Under the pieces are notes generated by a model that did no database searches, was not told the DNA's origin, and worked only from the letters and a program-made list of their open reading frames with translations. This document shows positions 1-8,887 of a stretch of DNA of 64,000 nt, piece after piece. Both the position numbers and the translations under genes were made by a program. The stretch lies in the NCBI GenBank assembly GCA_046594215.1, contig JBKJPX010000003.1, positions 12,161 to 76,160 of the forward strand, given 5' to 3'. The DNA is from Panacagrimonas sp046594215. Its GTDB lineage: Bacteria; Pseudomonadota; Gammaproteobacteria; Nevskiales; Nevskiaceae. Numbering within the stretch: position 1 is the first letter of the stretch; each line of letters starts with the position of its first letter.

Positions 1-1377
1 TTCGATTACTCGCGACGGCAGTTTGCCGAGAAGGTGGCCTACGGCCTCGGTGCCGGCCTGCTGGCCCCGACCTGGAAGACGATCGCCGCCACGGGTGAAA
101 TCACCAAGGCCTATCCGGACGAAGTGACCTCGATCGAGCTGCAGTCCAAGGGCAAGGTCAAGCCGGGCGACATCGTCGACAAGAGCAACGTCGAATTCGT
201 CTCGCACCTGCTCGATCCCATCATGGTTCAGCAGATCTCGACGATGGGTCGTCGGCTGAAGATCCGTGCTCCCAACAAGGACATCACGCAGTTCTTCCCG
301 CACGCCTACCTCGAAGCGACGCTGAAGAACGCCGGCAAGGCGAGCTTCGACGAGACCGGCAACGTGGTGGAGACCGCGACCAAGGGTCCTTGGATCGGCG
401 GCAACCCGTTCGTCGACGTCAAGACCGGCAACGAAGGCATCGCGAACCTGACCCTGAGCTGGGGTCGTCACGACATGTCGCAGTACGCCGTGCGCTCCTA
501 CTCGCTCAACCCCGACGGCTCGCCCGCCTACACCTACGATCTGTACTGGACCGAGCTGAACACGACGGCCCGTACGGAAGGCGTCCCGGTGTTCCAGGGC
601 AAGAAGGACATGTTGCGCTTCCAGTCGGTGTTCTTCACCGCACCGCAGGAGCAGGCAGGCGCTTCGTTCCTGGTTCCCTGGTACTACGACCAGCGCAAGT
701 TCCCGGACATCTACGGCTACCTGCCGCAGTTCCGTCGCGTGCGCCAGTTCCCGGCCAACCAGCGCTTCGAGCCGATCGTTCCGGGTCTGTCGTTCTTCCT
801 GTCCGACGCCTGGGGCGCGGGCGACCCGATGCTCACCTGGGGCAACACGAAGATCGTCGGTCGTGGCCCGCATCTCGTGGCCGGCGCCGGCAACTTCCGC
901 GGCAAGTCGCACCCGAACTGGGAGAACCACTCCTGGCACGGCGGCCCCAAGGGCAAGAGCTTCATGGAATACGAAATGGAACTCGCGCCCGAGTGCATCC
1001 AGATCGAATCCGAGCCCACGGGTTACCCGCGTGCGCCGGTCGGCAAGAAGAAGGTCTGGGTCGATGCCCGCAACGGCATGCTCGTGGCCTACATCACCTT
1101 CGACCGTCGTGGCCAGCTGTGGAAACAGGTGGACGCTGCGTTCGGCCCGCAGATCGAAGGCGACTTCGTGAACAAGGATCGTACCGGTCATCCGCACTGG
1201 TCCTGGACCAACGTGCATTTCCACGACCTGCAGTCGGGTCGTCTGGATCTGTTCAACCACTGCAAGCAGATCGCAGGCGGTTACAACAGCCAGTACGAAG
1301 CGCCCGGCGGCAATGAGCAGGCGATCTACGACAAGTTCTGCACGCAGGCCGCCATCGCGCGCCTTGGTGCCGTCTAA
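1..1377 (+). CDS. DUF1329 family periplasmic protein, Tat-type signal (5' end outside window)
   Basis: The reading frame is open from base 1, so the true start lies upstream. The first codons read FDYSRRQFAEK, the twin-arginine part of a Tat signal, so a GTG at 34 is not the start. The mature part (from about APTWKTIAATGE) is clearly homologous over its full length to the protein at 4869-6248, sharing SWGRHD, FFTAPQ, YDQRKFP, LSDAWGAGDP and TGYPRAP. The family is DUF1329, found next to DUF1302 barrels; its molecular job is not established. Two copies in one cluster suggest a paired or specialised role. A strong terminator follows at 1403-1440. The family call is firm; the function is unknown. 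Confidence 0.9.
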   Translation, partial: FDYSRRQFAEKVAYGLGAGLLAPTWKTIAATGEITKAYPDEVTSIELQSKGKVKPGDIVDKSNVEFVSHLLDPIMVQQISTMGRRLKIRAPNKDITQFFPHAYLEATLKNAGKASFDETGNVVETATKGPWIGGNPFVDVKTGNEGIANLTLSWGRHDMSQYAVRSYSLNPDGSPAYTYDLYWTELNTTARTEGVPVFQGKKDMLRFQSVFFTAPQEQAGASFLVPWYYDQRKFPDIYGYLPQFRRVRQFPANQRFEPIVPGLSFFLSDAWGAGDPMLTWGNTKIVGRGPHLVAGAGNFRGKSHPNWENHSWHGGPKGKSFMEYEMELAPECIQIESEPTGYPRAPVGKKKVWVDARNGMLVAYITFDRRGQLWKQVDAAFGPQIEGDFVNKDRTGHPHWSWTNVHFHDLQSGRLDLFNHCKQIAGGYNSQYEAPGGNEQAIYDKFCTQAAIARLGAV

Positions 1378-1402
1378 GTCGAAGTTGTAGAGCGCAAGTT
1401 CA

Positions 1403-1440
1403 CCCTCCGGTCGGCACCGCGCCGGCCGGAGGGTTTGTCT
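1403..1440 (+). terminator. Rho-independent terminator after the first DUF1329 gene
   Basis: A 13-base arm at 1403-1415 pairs with 1421-1433 (one G.T wobble) around a 5-base loop, followed by TTTGTCT. It lies 25 bases after the stop codon and 32 bases before the next start. Confidence 0.85.
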
Positions 1441-1472
1441 GCAATAACGCGGTCAAAATTCTGGGGGGAGCT

Positions 1473-2477
1473 GTGAAGATTCGAAGCGCTATCGGCGGGA
1501 TCCTCGCGGTCGTCTTGTTGTCGGGTGCAAGTCAGGCTGACTCGCCTGAGCCCGCAAAGGCAGCGAGCAAAGGGATCCTCCGGACCATCGTTGAAGACAT
1601 TCCCCATTCAGCCCTGTTTGGTCTTTCATTCGACCAGGGCAAGGGCGTTGCGGTCGGTGCTGGCGGCGACATCATGACCAGCGAAGACGGCGGCGCGACC
1701 TGGAAGCACAACGCCGAAGCGCCCACGCCCCTGGCGCTGCTCTCGGTGTCCAAGCGCGGTTCGCACCTCGTTGCCGTGGGCCAGGCGGGCGTCGTGGCCG
1801 TGATGGACAGTGGCAAGTGGAAGACCGCCACCAGCGGCGTGACGGCACGCCTGCTCTCGGTCGAAGTGAACTCCTCGGGCCTCGCGCTCGCCGGCGGCGA
1901 GTTCGGCACGCTTCTCAAGTCCACCGACGGTGGCAATACCTGGGCTTCGACCGCGCCGGACTGGGCGGGTATGGCTTCGGAAGAACACTTCGGTACCGGC
2001 GAACCCATGGTTTACGCGGTCTCCGTGACGGAGTCCGGCGTGATGACCGTGGCCGGCGAATTCGGTGTGATGCTCCGCTCGGAAGACCAGGGCGCCACCT
2101 GGCGCGTGCTGCGGCCGGTGAATCCGGAAGAGGCCACGATCCACGCGCTGTCGCTGGTCGAGAAAGGCCAGGGCAACAGCTACGCGGTAGGCCAGACGGG
2201 CGAACTGTTGTTGTCGGCGGACGGCGGCGAGACCTGGATGAAGTGCGACACCGGCACCGATCTGAATTTCCTGGGTGTCGCGGCGTCGCAGAGTGGGCAG
2301 GTGGTGCTCACGGGGATGCGCGTGATGTATCGGAGCGAAAACTTCGGCATGACGTGGAGCAAGATCGAAGAGGGCGACACCATCACCGACTGGTACCAGT
2401 CGGTGAAGACGGAGGCAGGTTCTGGGCGGATTCTGGCGGTCGGCCATGCCGGGAAGATCATTCAGATCGGTAGCTGA
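1473..2477 (+). CDS. Secreted YCF48/BNR-repeat protein
   Basis: This is a 334-residue protein with a Sec signal peptide (basic MKIRS, then a hydrophobic stretch ending near SGASQA). The rest is a beta-propeller of the YCF48/Hcf136-like type with at least five Asp-box repeats: SEDGGATW, STDGGNTW, SEDQGATW, SADGGETW and SENFGMTW. In cyanobacteria Ycf48 assists photosystem II assembly. In heterotrophs the same fold is common beside DUF1302, DUF1329 and RND genes, where it is probably a periplasmic assembly or binding factor; that role is inferred. The GTG start is supported by a GGGGGGAG just upstream. It follows a terminator, so it probably has its own promoter in 1441-1472 or relies on read-through. 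Confidence 0.88.
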   Translation: MKIRSAIGGILAVVLLSGASQADSPEPAKAASKGILRTIVEDIPHSALFGLSFDQGKGVAVGAGGDIMTSEDGGATWKHNAEAPTPLALLSVSKRGSHLVAVGQAGVVAVMDSGKWKTATSGVTARLLSVEVNSSGLALAGGEFGTLLKSTDGGNTWASTAPDWAGMASEEHFGTGEPMVYAVSVTESGVMTVAGEFGVMLRSEDQGATWRVLRPVNPEEATIHALSLVEKGQGNSYAVGQTGELLLSADGGETWMKCDTGTDLNFLGVAASQSGQVVLTGMRVMYRSENFGMTWSKIEEGDTITDWYQSVKTEAGSGRILAVGHAGKIIQIGS

Positions 2478-2560
2478 CCGGCAGGAATAGGTAGCGGTTC
2501 CGCGGAGCTTTCGAATCGCGGCGCCAGGGGCATAACGAAATCAAATCAGGAGGGAAGTCC

Positions 2561-4747
2561 ATGAGTGTGATTCGGAAGCGGATTGGGGCGGTGGCGTTGG
2601 CGGCGGCCACGGTGACAACGGGCGCAGCCTTCGCGCAGGGCGAAATGGCAGGCGCGGTCGATCGCAAGCTGTTCGGCGGCGACTTCTCGTTCAACGGCCA
2701 GTTCAGGCTGGAATCGGCGTTCAGCACCACGGGGCGCGCCTCGCCTGCCAACCAGCGCGGCCTGCTGACCAACGGCCTGGCGGTCAAGCGCAACGCGGGC
2801 AATCCGCTCGACGGCTATAACTCGACGATCGTCCCGGAAGGTGCTGCAGTTCTCGGGGCTGACTCGCTCGCGACATTGACCGCGTTCGGGATTCTTCCGT
2901 CGATCGGTGGCGGGCTTCCGCCCGCCCGTGGCATCAGCAACCAGGGGCTCGGCGGGGTCAACGACACCTTCACGCGCTACGTGCCTGACGCGGAACAGAT
3001 CGTCAACTACCACCTCCTTCGCTTCGAGGCAACGCCCAGCATCAGCTGGGGAAATCTCTCGCTGCAGACGCGCATCCGTGCGACGTACGACCCGGGCAAG
3101 CTGGGTTACGAAGAATTCGACTTCAACGATTACAACGACACCAACCGCGGGTTCGAGACCGGCAGCCGCGACGCCGGTCGCCAGTACAACGGCAGGCCCG
3201 ACTACCTGGGTTACCAGGTCGACCACAAGAAGAACCCGCTTCTGTTCGAGCGCTCGGGCAAGAACTACGGAGTCGATCTGCCCGCGTTCTTCGTGGAATA
3301 CACCAACGGCGATTACACGGTGCGCCTGGGCAACCAGTCGGTTGCCTGGGGCCAGCTGTTGTTCTTCCGCATCATGGATCAGGCCAACGGCCTCGATCTG
3401 CGACGCCACCTGTTCATCGACCGCGCCATCGAGGAGTTCGCCGACGAGCGCCAGTCCGCCCCCGGTCTTCGTTTCACCTGGCAGGCCACCGACAAGATCC
3501 TGGTCGACTCGTTCGCGCTCCAATTCATCCCGACGATCGTTCCGAACTCGAACACGACGTACAACATCGTGGATTCGCGCTTCATCCTGCACGACAACTA
3601 TTTCGATAACGGCGACAACAAGAAATTCAACTTCGGCGTCCGCGTCAAGGGCGAATTCGGCAACTTCAACCTGCAGGCGATGGCCACCAGCAAGCTCAAT
3701 CAGCTGGGCGCCATTCGCTGGACCAAGTCCAACATCAACAAGGCGCTGCCCGACACCAATGCCCTGGGTCTGGCGTTCAACCAGTACTGCCAAGGCGTGC
3801 TCGGATCGCCGCTCGGCCAGGGTTGCGGACCGCAGCTCGCGCAGACGCCGTTCGAGTCGGGACCGGCCGGCCTGTTCGTTGCCGAAGAGTGGTTCGATCG
3901 TGCGGCCTACACCAAGCTCGATCCGCTGCTCGGCCTGGCCAACATCGTGAACGAGTTCCAGCCTACGACCGGGGCGCTGCTCACCGCGGTGCCGACGTCG
4001 GCCAATCAGGCGTACAACGAGCTCAACGCGTTCTTCATCGCCCTGGAAGGCGCGCATGGCCACGTCGAGCGCAATTATTACCGCGAAGAGGTCTATGGTC
4101 TCGGCGGCGGTTACGTCACGGAAGGTGAGCCGGGCTCACTGCTCGACCAGCTGATCATCAACCTCGAAGCGACCTACACCCCCAAGCGCGCGTTCACGGA
4201 TATCGGGCTCGCACAAGCCCCGGATCGGCGCAGCGAGGTCCAGGTCGGACTGGTGATGGAGAAGTACCAGCGCTTCTCGCAGAGCTTCCCCGCCACCTAC
4301 ATGGTGTTCCAGTACCTGTGGCAGAAGGAGAGCAGCCTCGAGGGCCTGCTGCTCGACGGCTACGGCAGCAAGACGTATTCGGACAGCTCATTGCAGGGGC
4401 ACAAGATCCAGTTGACGAACAACGTGCCGGTTACGGATGACCGGACCGCCCATACCGGGAAGCAGTTCACCCCCGGCATCAGCGAGGGCGCGAACTACGT
4501 CGTTCTTGCGGCCCTCCAGCCGACGCCCGCCTACATCTTCGAGTACAGCGTCGCGGCGCTGATCGATGTGCAGGGCGGTGTCCTCGTCCAGCCGGCGGTG
4601 CAGTGGAAGCCGCGCGGCAACATGACGGTGAACGTGTTCTACAACTTCATCGATGCGAGCGTCTGGGGCGGCAACGCGAACAGGTCGTTCCTGAGCTTCA
4701 TCGACTTCGCCGACGAGCTCTGCCTGCGCCTGGGCTACCAGTTCTGA
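2561..4747 (+). CDS. DUF1302 family outer-membrane beta-barrel protein
   Basis: The protein has 728 residues with a signal peptide (MSVIRKRIG, hydrophobic core, cleavage near AAFAQ). The mature region alternates polar and hydrophobic residues like beta strands, and it ends in LRLGYQF, the terminal phenylalanine expected of BAM-inserted barrels. Family DUF1302 (large porin-like proteins) is recognised from FNGQFRLESAF near the N-terminus, the NQSVAWGQLLFFR strand and the GNMTVNVFYNF strand near the end. The start is set by AGGAGG 7 bases upstream. It lies 83 bases after the YCF48-like gene, so the two are likely cotranscribed. Tandem terminators follow. Inferred role: outer-membrane passage or binding of a hydrophobic compound. 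Confidence 0.9.
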   Translation: MSVIRKRIGAVALAAATVTTGAAFAQGEMAGAVDRKLFGGDFSFNGQFRLESAFSTTGRASPANQRGLLTNGLAVKRNAGNPLDGYNSTIVPEGAAVLGADSLATLTAFGILPSIGGGLPPARGISNQGLGGVNDTFTRYVPDAEQIVNYHLLRFEATPSISWGNLSLQTRIRATYDPGKLGYEEFDFNDYNDTNRGFETGSRDAGRQYNGRPDYLGYQVDHKKNPLLFERSGKNYGVDLPAFFVEYTNGDYTVRLGNQSVAWGQLLFFRIMDQANGLDLRRHLFIDRAIEEFADERQSAPGLRFTWQATDKILVDSFALQFIPTIVPNSNTTYNIVDSRFILHDNYFDNGDNKKFNFGVRVKGEFGNFNLQAMATSKLNQLGAIRWTKSNINKALPDTNALGLAFNQYCQGVLGSPLGQGCGPQLAQTPFESGPAGLFVAEEWFDRAAYTKLDPLLGLANIVNEFQPTTGALLTAVPTSANQAYNELNAFFIALEGAHGHVERNYYREEVYGLGGGYVTEGEPGSLLDQLIINLEATYTPKRAFTDIGLAQAPDRRSEVQVGLVMEKYQRFSQSFPATYMVFQYLWQKESSLEGLLLDGYGSKTYSDSSLQGHKIQLTNNVPVTDDRTAHTGKQFTPGISEGANYVVLAALQPTPAYIFEYSVAALIDVQGGVLVQPAVQWKPRGNMTVNVFYNFIDASVWGGNANRSFLSFIDFADELCLRLGYQF

Positions 4748-4772
4748 TCCGATGCACGTTTGACGACTCCTC

Positions 4773-4839
4773 AGCGCTAACCCTTTCTAGCGCTTTTGCC
4801 TCCGGCGGTCGGTCCTTCCCCGACCGCCGGAACTTTTTT
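4773..4839 (+). terminator. Two tandem Rho-independent terminators
   Basis: The first hairpin pairs AGCGCTA (4773-4779) with TAGCGCT (4788-4794) and runs into TTT. The second pairs 4802-4812 with 4820-4830 (11 perfect base pairs, 7-base loop), followed by AAC and six T. Both lie between the DUF1302 gene and the second DUF1329 gene. Confidence 0.88.
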
Positions 4840-4868
4840 CAGGAAGAAGGAAGGCAGCGGAACAGGAC

Positions 4869-6248
4869 ATGAGACTTCTCAAGTACGACCATCAGTACAG
4901 CCGGCGGCATTTTCTGAAGCAGCTCGCCGCGGGCGGCGCATCGGCGGGCGTACTGATGCCGACCTGGGAAGCGATCGCAGCGACGGGAGAGGTGAGCAAG
5001 GCCTACCCGGACGAACTGCTGTCGATCGAGGCCTACACCAAGGGCAAGATCAAGACCGGCGACGAGATCAACGCGTCCAACGTCGAAGTCGTGAAGGACC
5101 TGCTGGAACCGATCCGGTACGAGCAGATTCTCAAGAACGGCCGCAAGCTGCGGATCGTCAAGACAACCACGGACGTGATGAGGCTTTCCCCGTGGGAGTA
5201 CATCGAGGCCACGCTCAAGAACGCGGGCAAGGCCAAGTTCAACGAACAGGGAAACGTGGTGAACGCCGCGGATGGCCAGCCCTGGATTGGCGGCAACCCT
5301 TTTCCGGATCCGAAGACCGGCATCGAACTGCTGGCGGCGCAGACCCTGAGCTGGGGCCGTCACGACGCCTCGTTCTATGCCATCAAGATCAATGACGTCG
5401 CTGTCGACGGCGAAACCCGCTTCCGCTACGCCGGCGGCTGGGCCGAGCTGAACACGGTTGCACGCGTGAGCATGGACCCGAAGCCGTACTGGAACGAGCA
5501 GAAGGACAAGCTTCGATTCCAGACCGTTTTCTTCACGGCGCCGCAGCAGTTTCGCGGCACTTCGTTCATGAACGTCTGGGACTACGACCAGCGCAAGTTC
5601 CCCGCGCTGTACGGCTACGTGGCGGACTTCCGTCGCATCCGCCAGTTCCCGGCCGACCAGCGCTTCGAGCCGCTGCTGCCGGGCACCACCCTGTACCTGT
5701 CGGATGCCTGGGCCGCCGGCGATCCGCTGCTGACCTGGGGCGAGTTCAAGATCACCGGCCGCGGGCCGTTTCTCGGCGGGCTTTCGCAGTCCTGGAACTC
5801 CGACAACGAGAACTGGGAGCACAAGACGCATGGCGGGCCCAAGGGCACCACGTTCTGGGACACCAACGTCGAGTTGATCCCCGAGACGATCCGCGTTGAG
5901 GCCGTGCCCACCGGATATCCGCGCGCGCCGATCTCGAAGAAGGAAGTTTGGTTCGACGCGCGCAACCAGGTGGTCGTCGGCATGGTGACGTACGACCGTC
6001 GCAACCAACCCTATCGTTCGTTCGACGGCGCCTACTCGGTTTACGACAACGGCGACAAGAAGTTCATGGACGGCGCCCATCCGTACTGGAGCTGGTGCCA
6101 CGTGACCTGCTCCGACATCCAGACCGGCCGCGTCACGCGGCTCGAGCAGGTTCGCTCCATCGAGGGTCACAACAGCGGCGCCAACGACCCGAAGATGTAC
6201 GAGAAATACCTGACGCAGTCGGCGCTCATGCGCCTCGGCGCGAACTAG
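4869..6248 (+). CDS. DUF1329 family periplasmic protein with Tat signal
   Basis: The 459-residue protein is complete. Its N-terminus reads YSRRHFLKQLAAGG followed by a short hydrophobic run, a clear twin-arginine (SRRxFLK) signal, so export in a folded state is expected. It is paralogous over its whole length to the truncated protein at the left edge, with the same motifs: IAATGE, YPDE, WIGGNPF, TLSWGRHD, FFTAPQ, YDQRKFP, RQFPADQRFEP and TGYPRAP. It ends 49 bases before the MMPL transporter, so these two probably form one unit separated from DUF1302 by tandem terminators. I recall DUF1329 being grouped with LolA-like lipid-carrier folds, but have not verified this. Biochemical function is unknown. 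Confidence 0.92.
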   Translation: MRLLKYDHQYSRRHFLKQLAAGGASAGVLMPTWEAIAATGEVSKAYPDELLSIEAYTKGKIKTGDEINASNVEVVKDLLEPIRYEQILKNGRKLRIVKTTTDVMRLSPWEYIEATLKNAGKAKFNEQGNVVNAADGQPWIGGNPFPDPKTGIELLAAQTLSWGRHDASFYAIKINDVAVDGETRFRYAGGWAELNTVARVSMDPKPYWNEQKDKLRFQTVFFTAPQQFRGTSFMNVWDYDQRKFPALYGYVADFRRIRQFPADQRFEPLLPGTTLYLSDAWAAGDPLLTWGEFKITGRGPFLGGLSQSWNSDNENWEHKTHGGPKGTTFWDTNVELIPETIRVEAVPTGYPRAPISKKEVWFDARNQVVVGMVTYDRRNQPYRSFDGAYSVYDNGDKKFMDGAHPYWSWCHVTCSDIQTGRVTRLEQVRSIEGHNSGANDPKMYEKYLTQSALMRLGAN

Positions 6249-6297
6249 AAAGAAATCCTGCAACCGAATTCATCTCAGAAGAACGGCCCACACGATC

Positions 6298-8736
6298 ATG
6301 GACAACCTTCCGTTTCGCTTCCGCCTCGCCAAGTGGGTCATGGACCGGCGCTTCTCGGTATCCGTCGCCTTCGCGATCGTGACGCTCGCCTTCATGGCAG
6401 GCTTCCCGCGTGTGGAAGTGCGGACGATCTTCAAGGACCTACTGCCAAAGGACGATCCGTTCGTGCAGGTCTATTACGACCACCCGAACTTCGGCAACCC
6501 GCTGACCATGTACATCATGGTCAAGCGCAAGCAGGGCGACATCTACCACCAGGACACGCTGCAGAAGGTCTGGGACATGACGCGCGCAGTCGACCTGACG
6601 CCCGGCATCGACCACGTCCAGCTGATCTCCATCTCGACCGAAAAACTGCGCTACGTCGAAGCCACACCCGCTGGCGTGGACGTGCGCCCCCTGATGGGCG
6701 ATCGCGTGCCGACCAGCGACGAGGAAGTGCAGGACTTCCGCCGTCGCGTGCAGCAGTCGCCCAACGCGCGCACCTTCTTCGTCTCACGTGACGAGAACGC
6801 AACCCTGATCCAGGCCACGTTCCTGGATTCGGTGGACTACGGCGTCGCGTTCGACACCGTTCGCGCGATGATCGACAAGTACAGGGACGACAAGCACGAC
6901 ATCTACCTCGCCGGCCAGCCCACGCTGATCGGCTGGGTGTACAAACTGCAGAAGCAGACCTACAGCATCTTCGCAATGACCATCGGCCTTCTGACGATCG
7001 CGCTGGTGCTGTACATGCGCAACATCGCCGGCGTGGTCACGCCTATCGTGTGCGCACTGGTCGCCGCGCTGTGGGGTGTGGGCTTCATCGGCTGGCTGGG
7101 ACGTCCGATCGAGCCGCTGCTGACGATCGTACCGCTGCTGCTGGTAGCTCGAACGTTCTCACACTGCATCCAGTACACCGAGCGCTACTACGAAATCCTG
7201 GCGCACTTGAAGGACAAGAAAAAAGCGGCCGAGGTGTGCATGGGCGTGATGATGACGCCGTCGGTGCTCGGCATCATGACCGACGTGTTCGGCATCATCT
7301 TCATCGCGATCGCGCCGATCGTGACGATGTACAACCACGCACTTTTCTGCGGCGCCTGGGCGCTGTGGATCATCCCGACCGGCGTGTTCCTCGCGTCGAT
7401 CGTCCTCTCCTACATGCCGCTACCGAACAATTTTGAGCAGATCTCCGGCGGTGAAGGCAAGGAATCGGGCATCCATCTCCTGCAGAAGAACCTGCTCAAG
7501 CGCATCGCGGGCTGGACCTATGGCAAGCCTGCCAAGGTCACCGCCGCGATCATGGTGGTCCTGACGATCTGGTCGATATACGAGACCACGCAGATCAAGA
7601 TCGGCAACCCGACGGAGGGAAGCAACCTGCTCTGGTACGACTCCGAATTCAACACCGCGGTACGCGCGATCAACGCGCACTTTCCTGGCATGAACACGCT
7701 GGAACTGGTCATCGAGGCCAAGAACGCCGAGGACGGCACCAACCGTGTGGCGCTGCTGCCCGAGGCCATGACCGTACGCGCCCAGCTGCAGGACCTGATG
7801 GAGAGGGACAAGGAGTTGCCGCCGCGCGCGACGCTGTCGTTCACCGACTACATGATGGAAGGCAACCGCCTCTTCGCGGGCGGCAACCCGCAGTGGCTGC
7901 CGGTCGATCCGAACAAGCGCGCCGCCTACAGCGCCGGCCAGGCCGTGCTGTTCGGCTCGACACCGCTGAACTTCGGTCACGTGATGGACTTCAACGCGCA
8001 GCACTCCACGGTGTCGGTGTGGTTTGCCGACAACAAGCAGGAGACCGTCGACGCCGCGCTTCGCAGCGCGCGTCGCGCGGTGGACATCGTCGGCGAGGAC
8101 CACGAGAAGTTCCGCGTCCGCATGGCGACCGGCTTCATCGCGCTGCAGCAGGCCATGAACATCGTGGTCGAGCGCTACCACTGGCTGATCTTTGGCCTGG
8201 TGAACCTCGCCATCGCGGTGATCGCGGCGTTTGCCTACAAGTCGATCATGGCTTCGGTGCTGCTGCTGATCCCGGTGAACATGTCGAACTTCCTGCAGAT
8301 CGCCGCGATGCACCAGCTCGGCATCGGCCTGGACATCAACGCGACCATCGTGGCGGTGATGGGTGTGGGTGTCGGTATCGATTACGGCATCTATTTGTTG
8401 TCGCGCATGTGCGAGGAGTACCACGTGCACGAGGGCGACCTCGGCGCGGCAATCACCACCTCGCTGACCACGACCGGCAAGGCGATCATGTTCACCGCCT
8501 CGATCATGCTCATCGGCATCATCCCCTGGTACTTCCTGTCAGACCTCAAGTTCATGGCGGACATGGGCCTGCTGCTGATGGCGATCATGCTGATCAACAT
8601 GGTGCTGTCGCTGGTCGCGCTGCCGCTGACGGTCTGGTACACCAACCCGGGCTTCCTGCGTCGCACCGACCTCGCGGTCGGCGAGAACATCGACCTCAGC
8701 CAGTTCATGACGCCGGATCCGGCGGCCGTGAAGTAA
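6298..8736 (+). CDS. MMPL/RND-family transporter
   Basis: The 812-residue inner-membrane protein has the RND layout: one N-terminal membrane helix (about residues 20-38), a large periplasmic domain, a block of helices (about 225-370), then a second helix, domain and helix block ending near LSLVALPLTVWYTNPG. The second block carries GVGVGIDYGIYLLSRM, the characteristic MMPL helix-4 motif with its acidic residue. MMPL proteins export lipids and other hydrophobic molecules (mycobacterial MmpL, hopanoid exporter HpnN). No membrane-fusion protein gene is adjacent; the DUF1329, YCF48 and DUF1302 neighbours may take that place. The ribosome-binding site is weak. A terminator follows at 8764-8798. 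Confidence 0.92.
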   Translation: MDNLPFRFRLAKWVMDRRFSVSVAFAIVTLAFMAGFPRVEVRTIFKDLLPKDDPFVQVYYDHPNFGNPLTMYIMVKRKQGDIYHQDTLQKVWDMTRAVDLTPGIDHVQLISISTEKLRYVEATPAGVDVRPLMGDRVPTSDEEVQDFRRRVQQSPNARTFFVSRDENATLIQATFLDSVDYGVAFDTVRAMIDKYRDDKHDIYLAGQPTLIGWVYKLQKQTYSIFAMTIGLLTIALVLYMRNIAGVVTPIVCALVAALWGVGFIGWLGRPIEPLLTIVPLLLVARTFSHCIQYTERYYEILAHLKDKKKAAEVCMGVMMTPSVLGIMTDVFGIIFIAIAPIVTMYNHALFCGAWALWIIPTGVFLASIVLSYMPLPNNFEQISGGEGKESGIHLLQKNLLKRIAGWTYGKPAKVTAAIMVVLTIWSIYETTQIKIGNPTEGSNLLWYDSEFNTAVRAINAHFPGMNTLELVIEAKNAEDGTNRVALLPEAMTVRAQLQDLMERDKELPPRATLSFTDYMMEGNRLFAGGNPQWLPVDPNKRAAYSAGQAVLFGSTPLNFGHVMDFNAQHSTVSVWFADNKQETVDAALRSARRAVDIVGEDHEKFRVRMATGFIALQQAMNIVVERYHWLIFGLVNLAIAVIAAFAYKSIMASVLLLIPVNMSNFLQIAAMHQLGIGLDINATIVAVMGVGVGIDYGIYLLSRMCEEYHVHEGDLGAAITTSLTTTGKAIMFTASIMLIGIIPWYFLSDLKFMADMGLLLMAIMLINMVLSLVALPLTVWYTNPGFLRRTDLAVGENIDLSQFMTPDPAAVK

Positions 8737-8763
8737 GGCAAGGGCAGACATCGCGTTTCGAGA

Positions 8764-8798
8764 GGCCCGGCTGCGCAGGCAGCCGGGCCTTCTTGTTT
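8764..8798 (+). terminator. Rho-independent terminator after the MMPL gene
   Basis: GGCCCGGCTGC (8764-8774) pairs perfectly with 8779-8789 around a GCAG loop, followed by TTCTTGTTT. It closes the envelope module. Confidence 0.88.
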
Positions 8799-8887
8799 CC
8801 GGTGCCGGGGCTTTCCAAACGAGCCGGCGCAGGAGAAATTCGGAGGCCGGCCCCGCAATGGCGCGAAGTACGCGCGCGGGGCAGCTG

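Noticed and set aside
2546..4063. Long minus-strand frame opposite the DUF1302 gene
   Set aside because: The translation is Arg/Val/Gly-rich with no domain and is a shadow of the real coding strand in GC-rich DNA. Similar long opposite-strand frames across the window were left out for the same reason.
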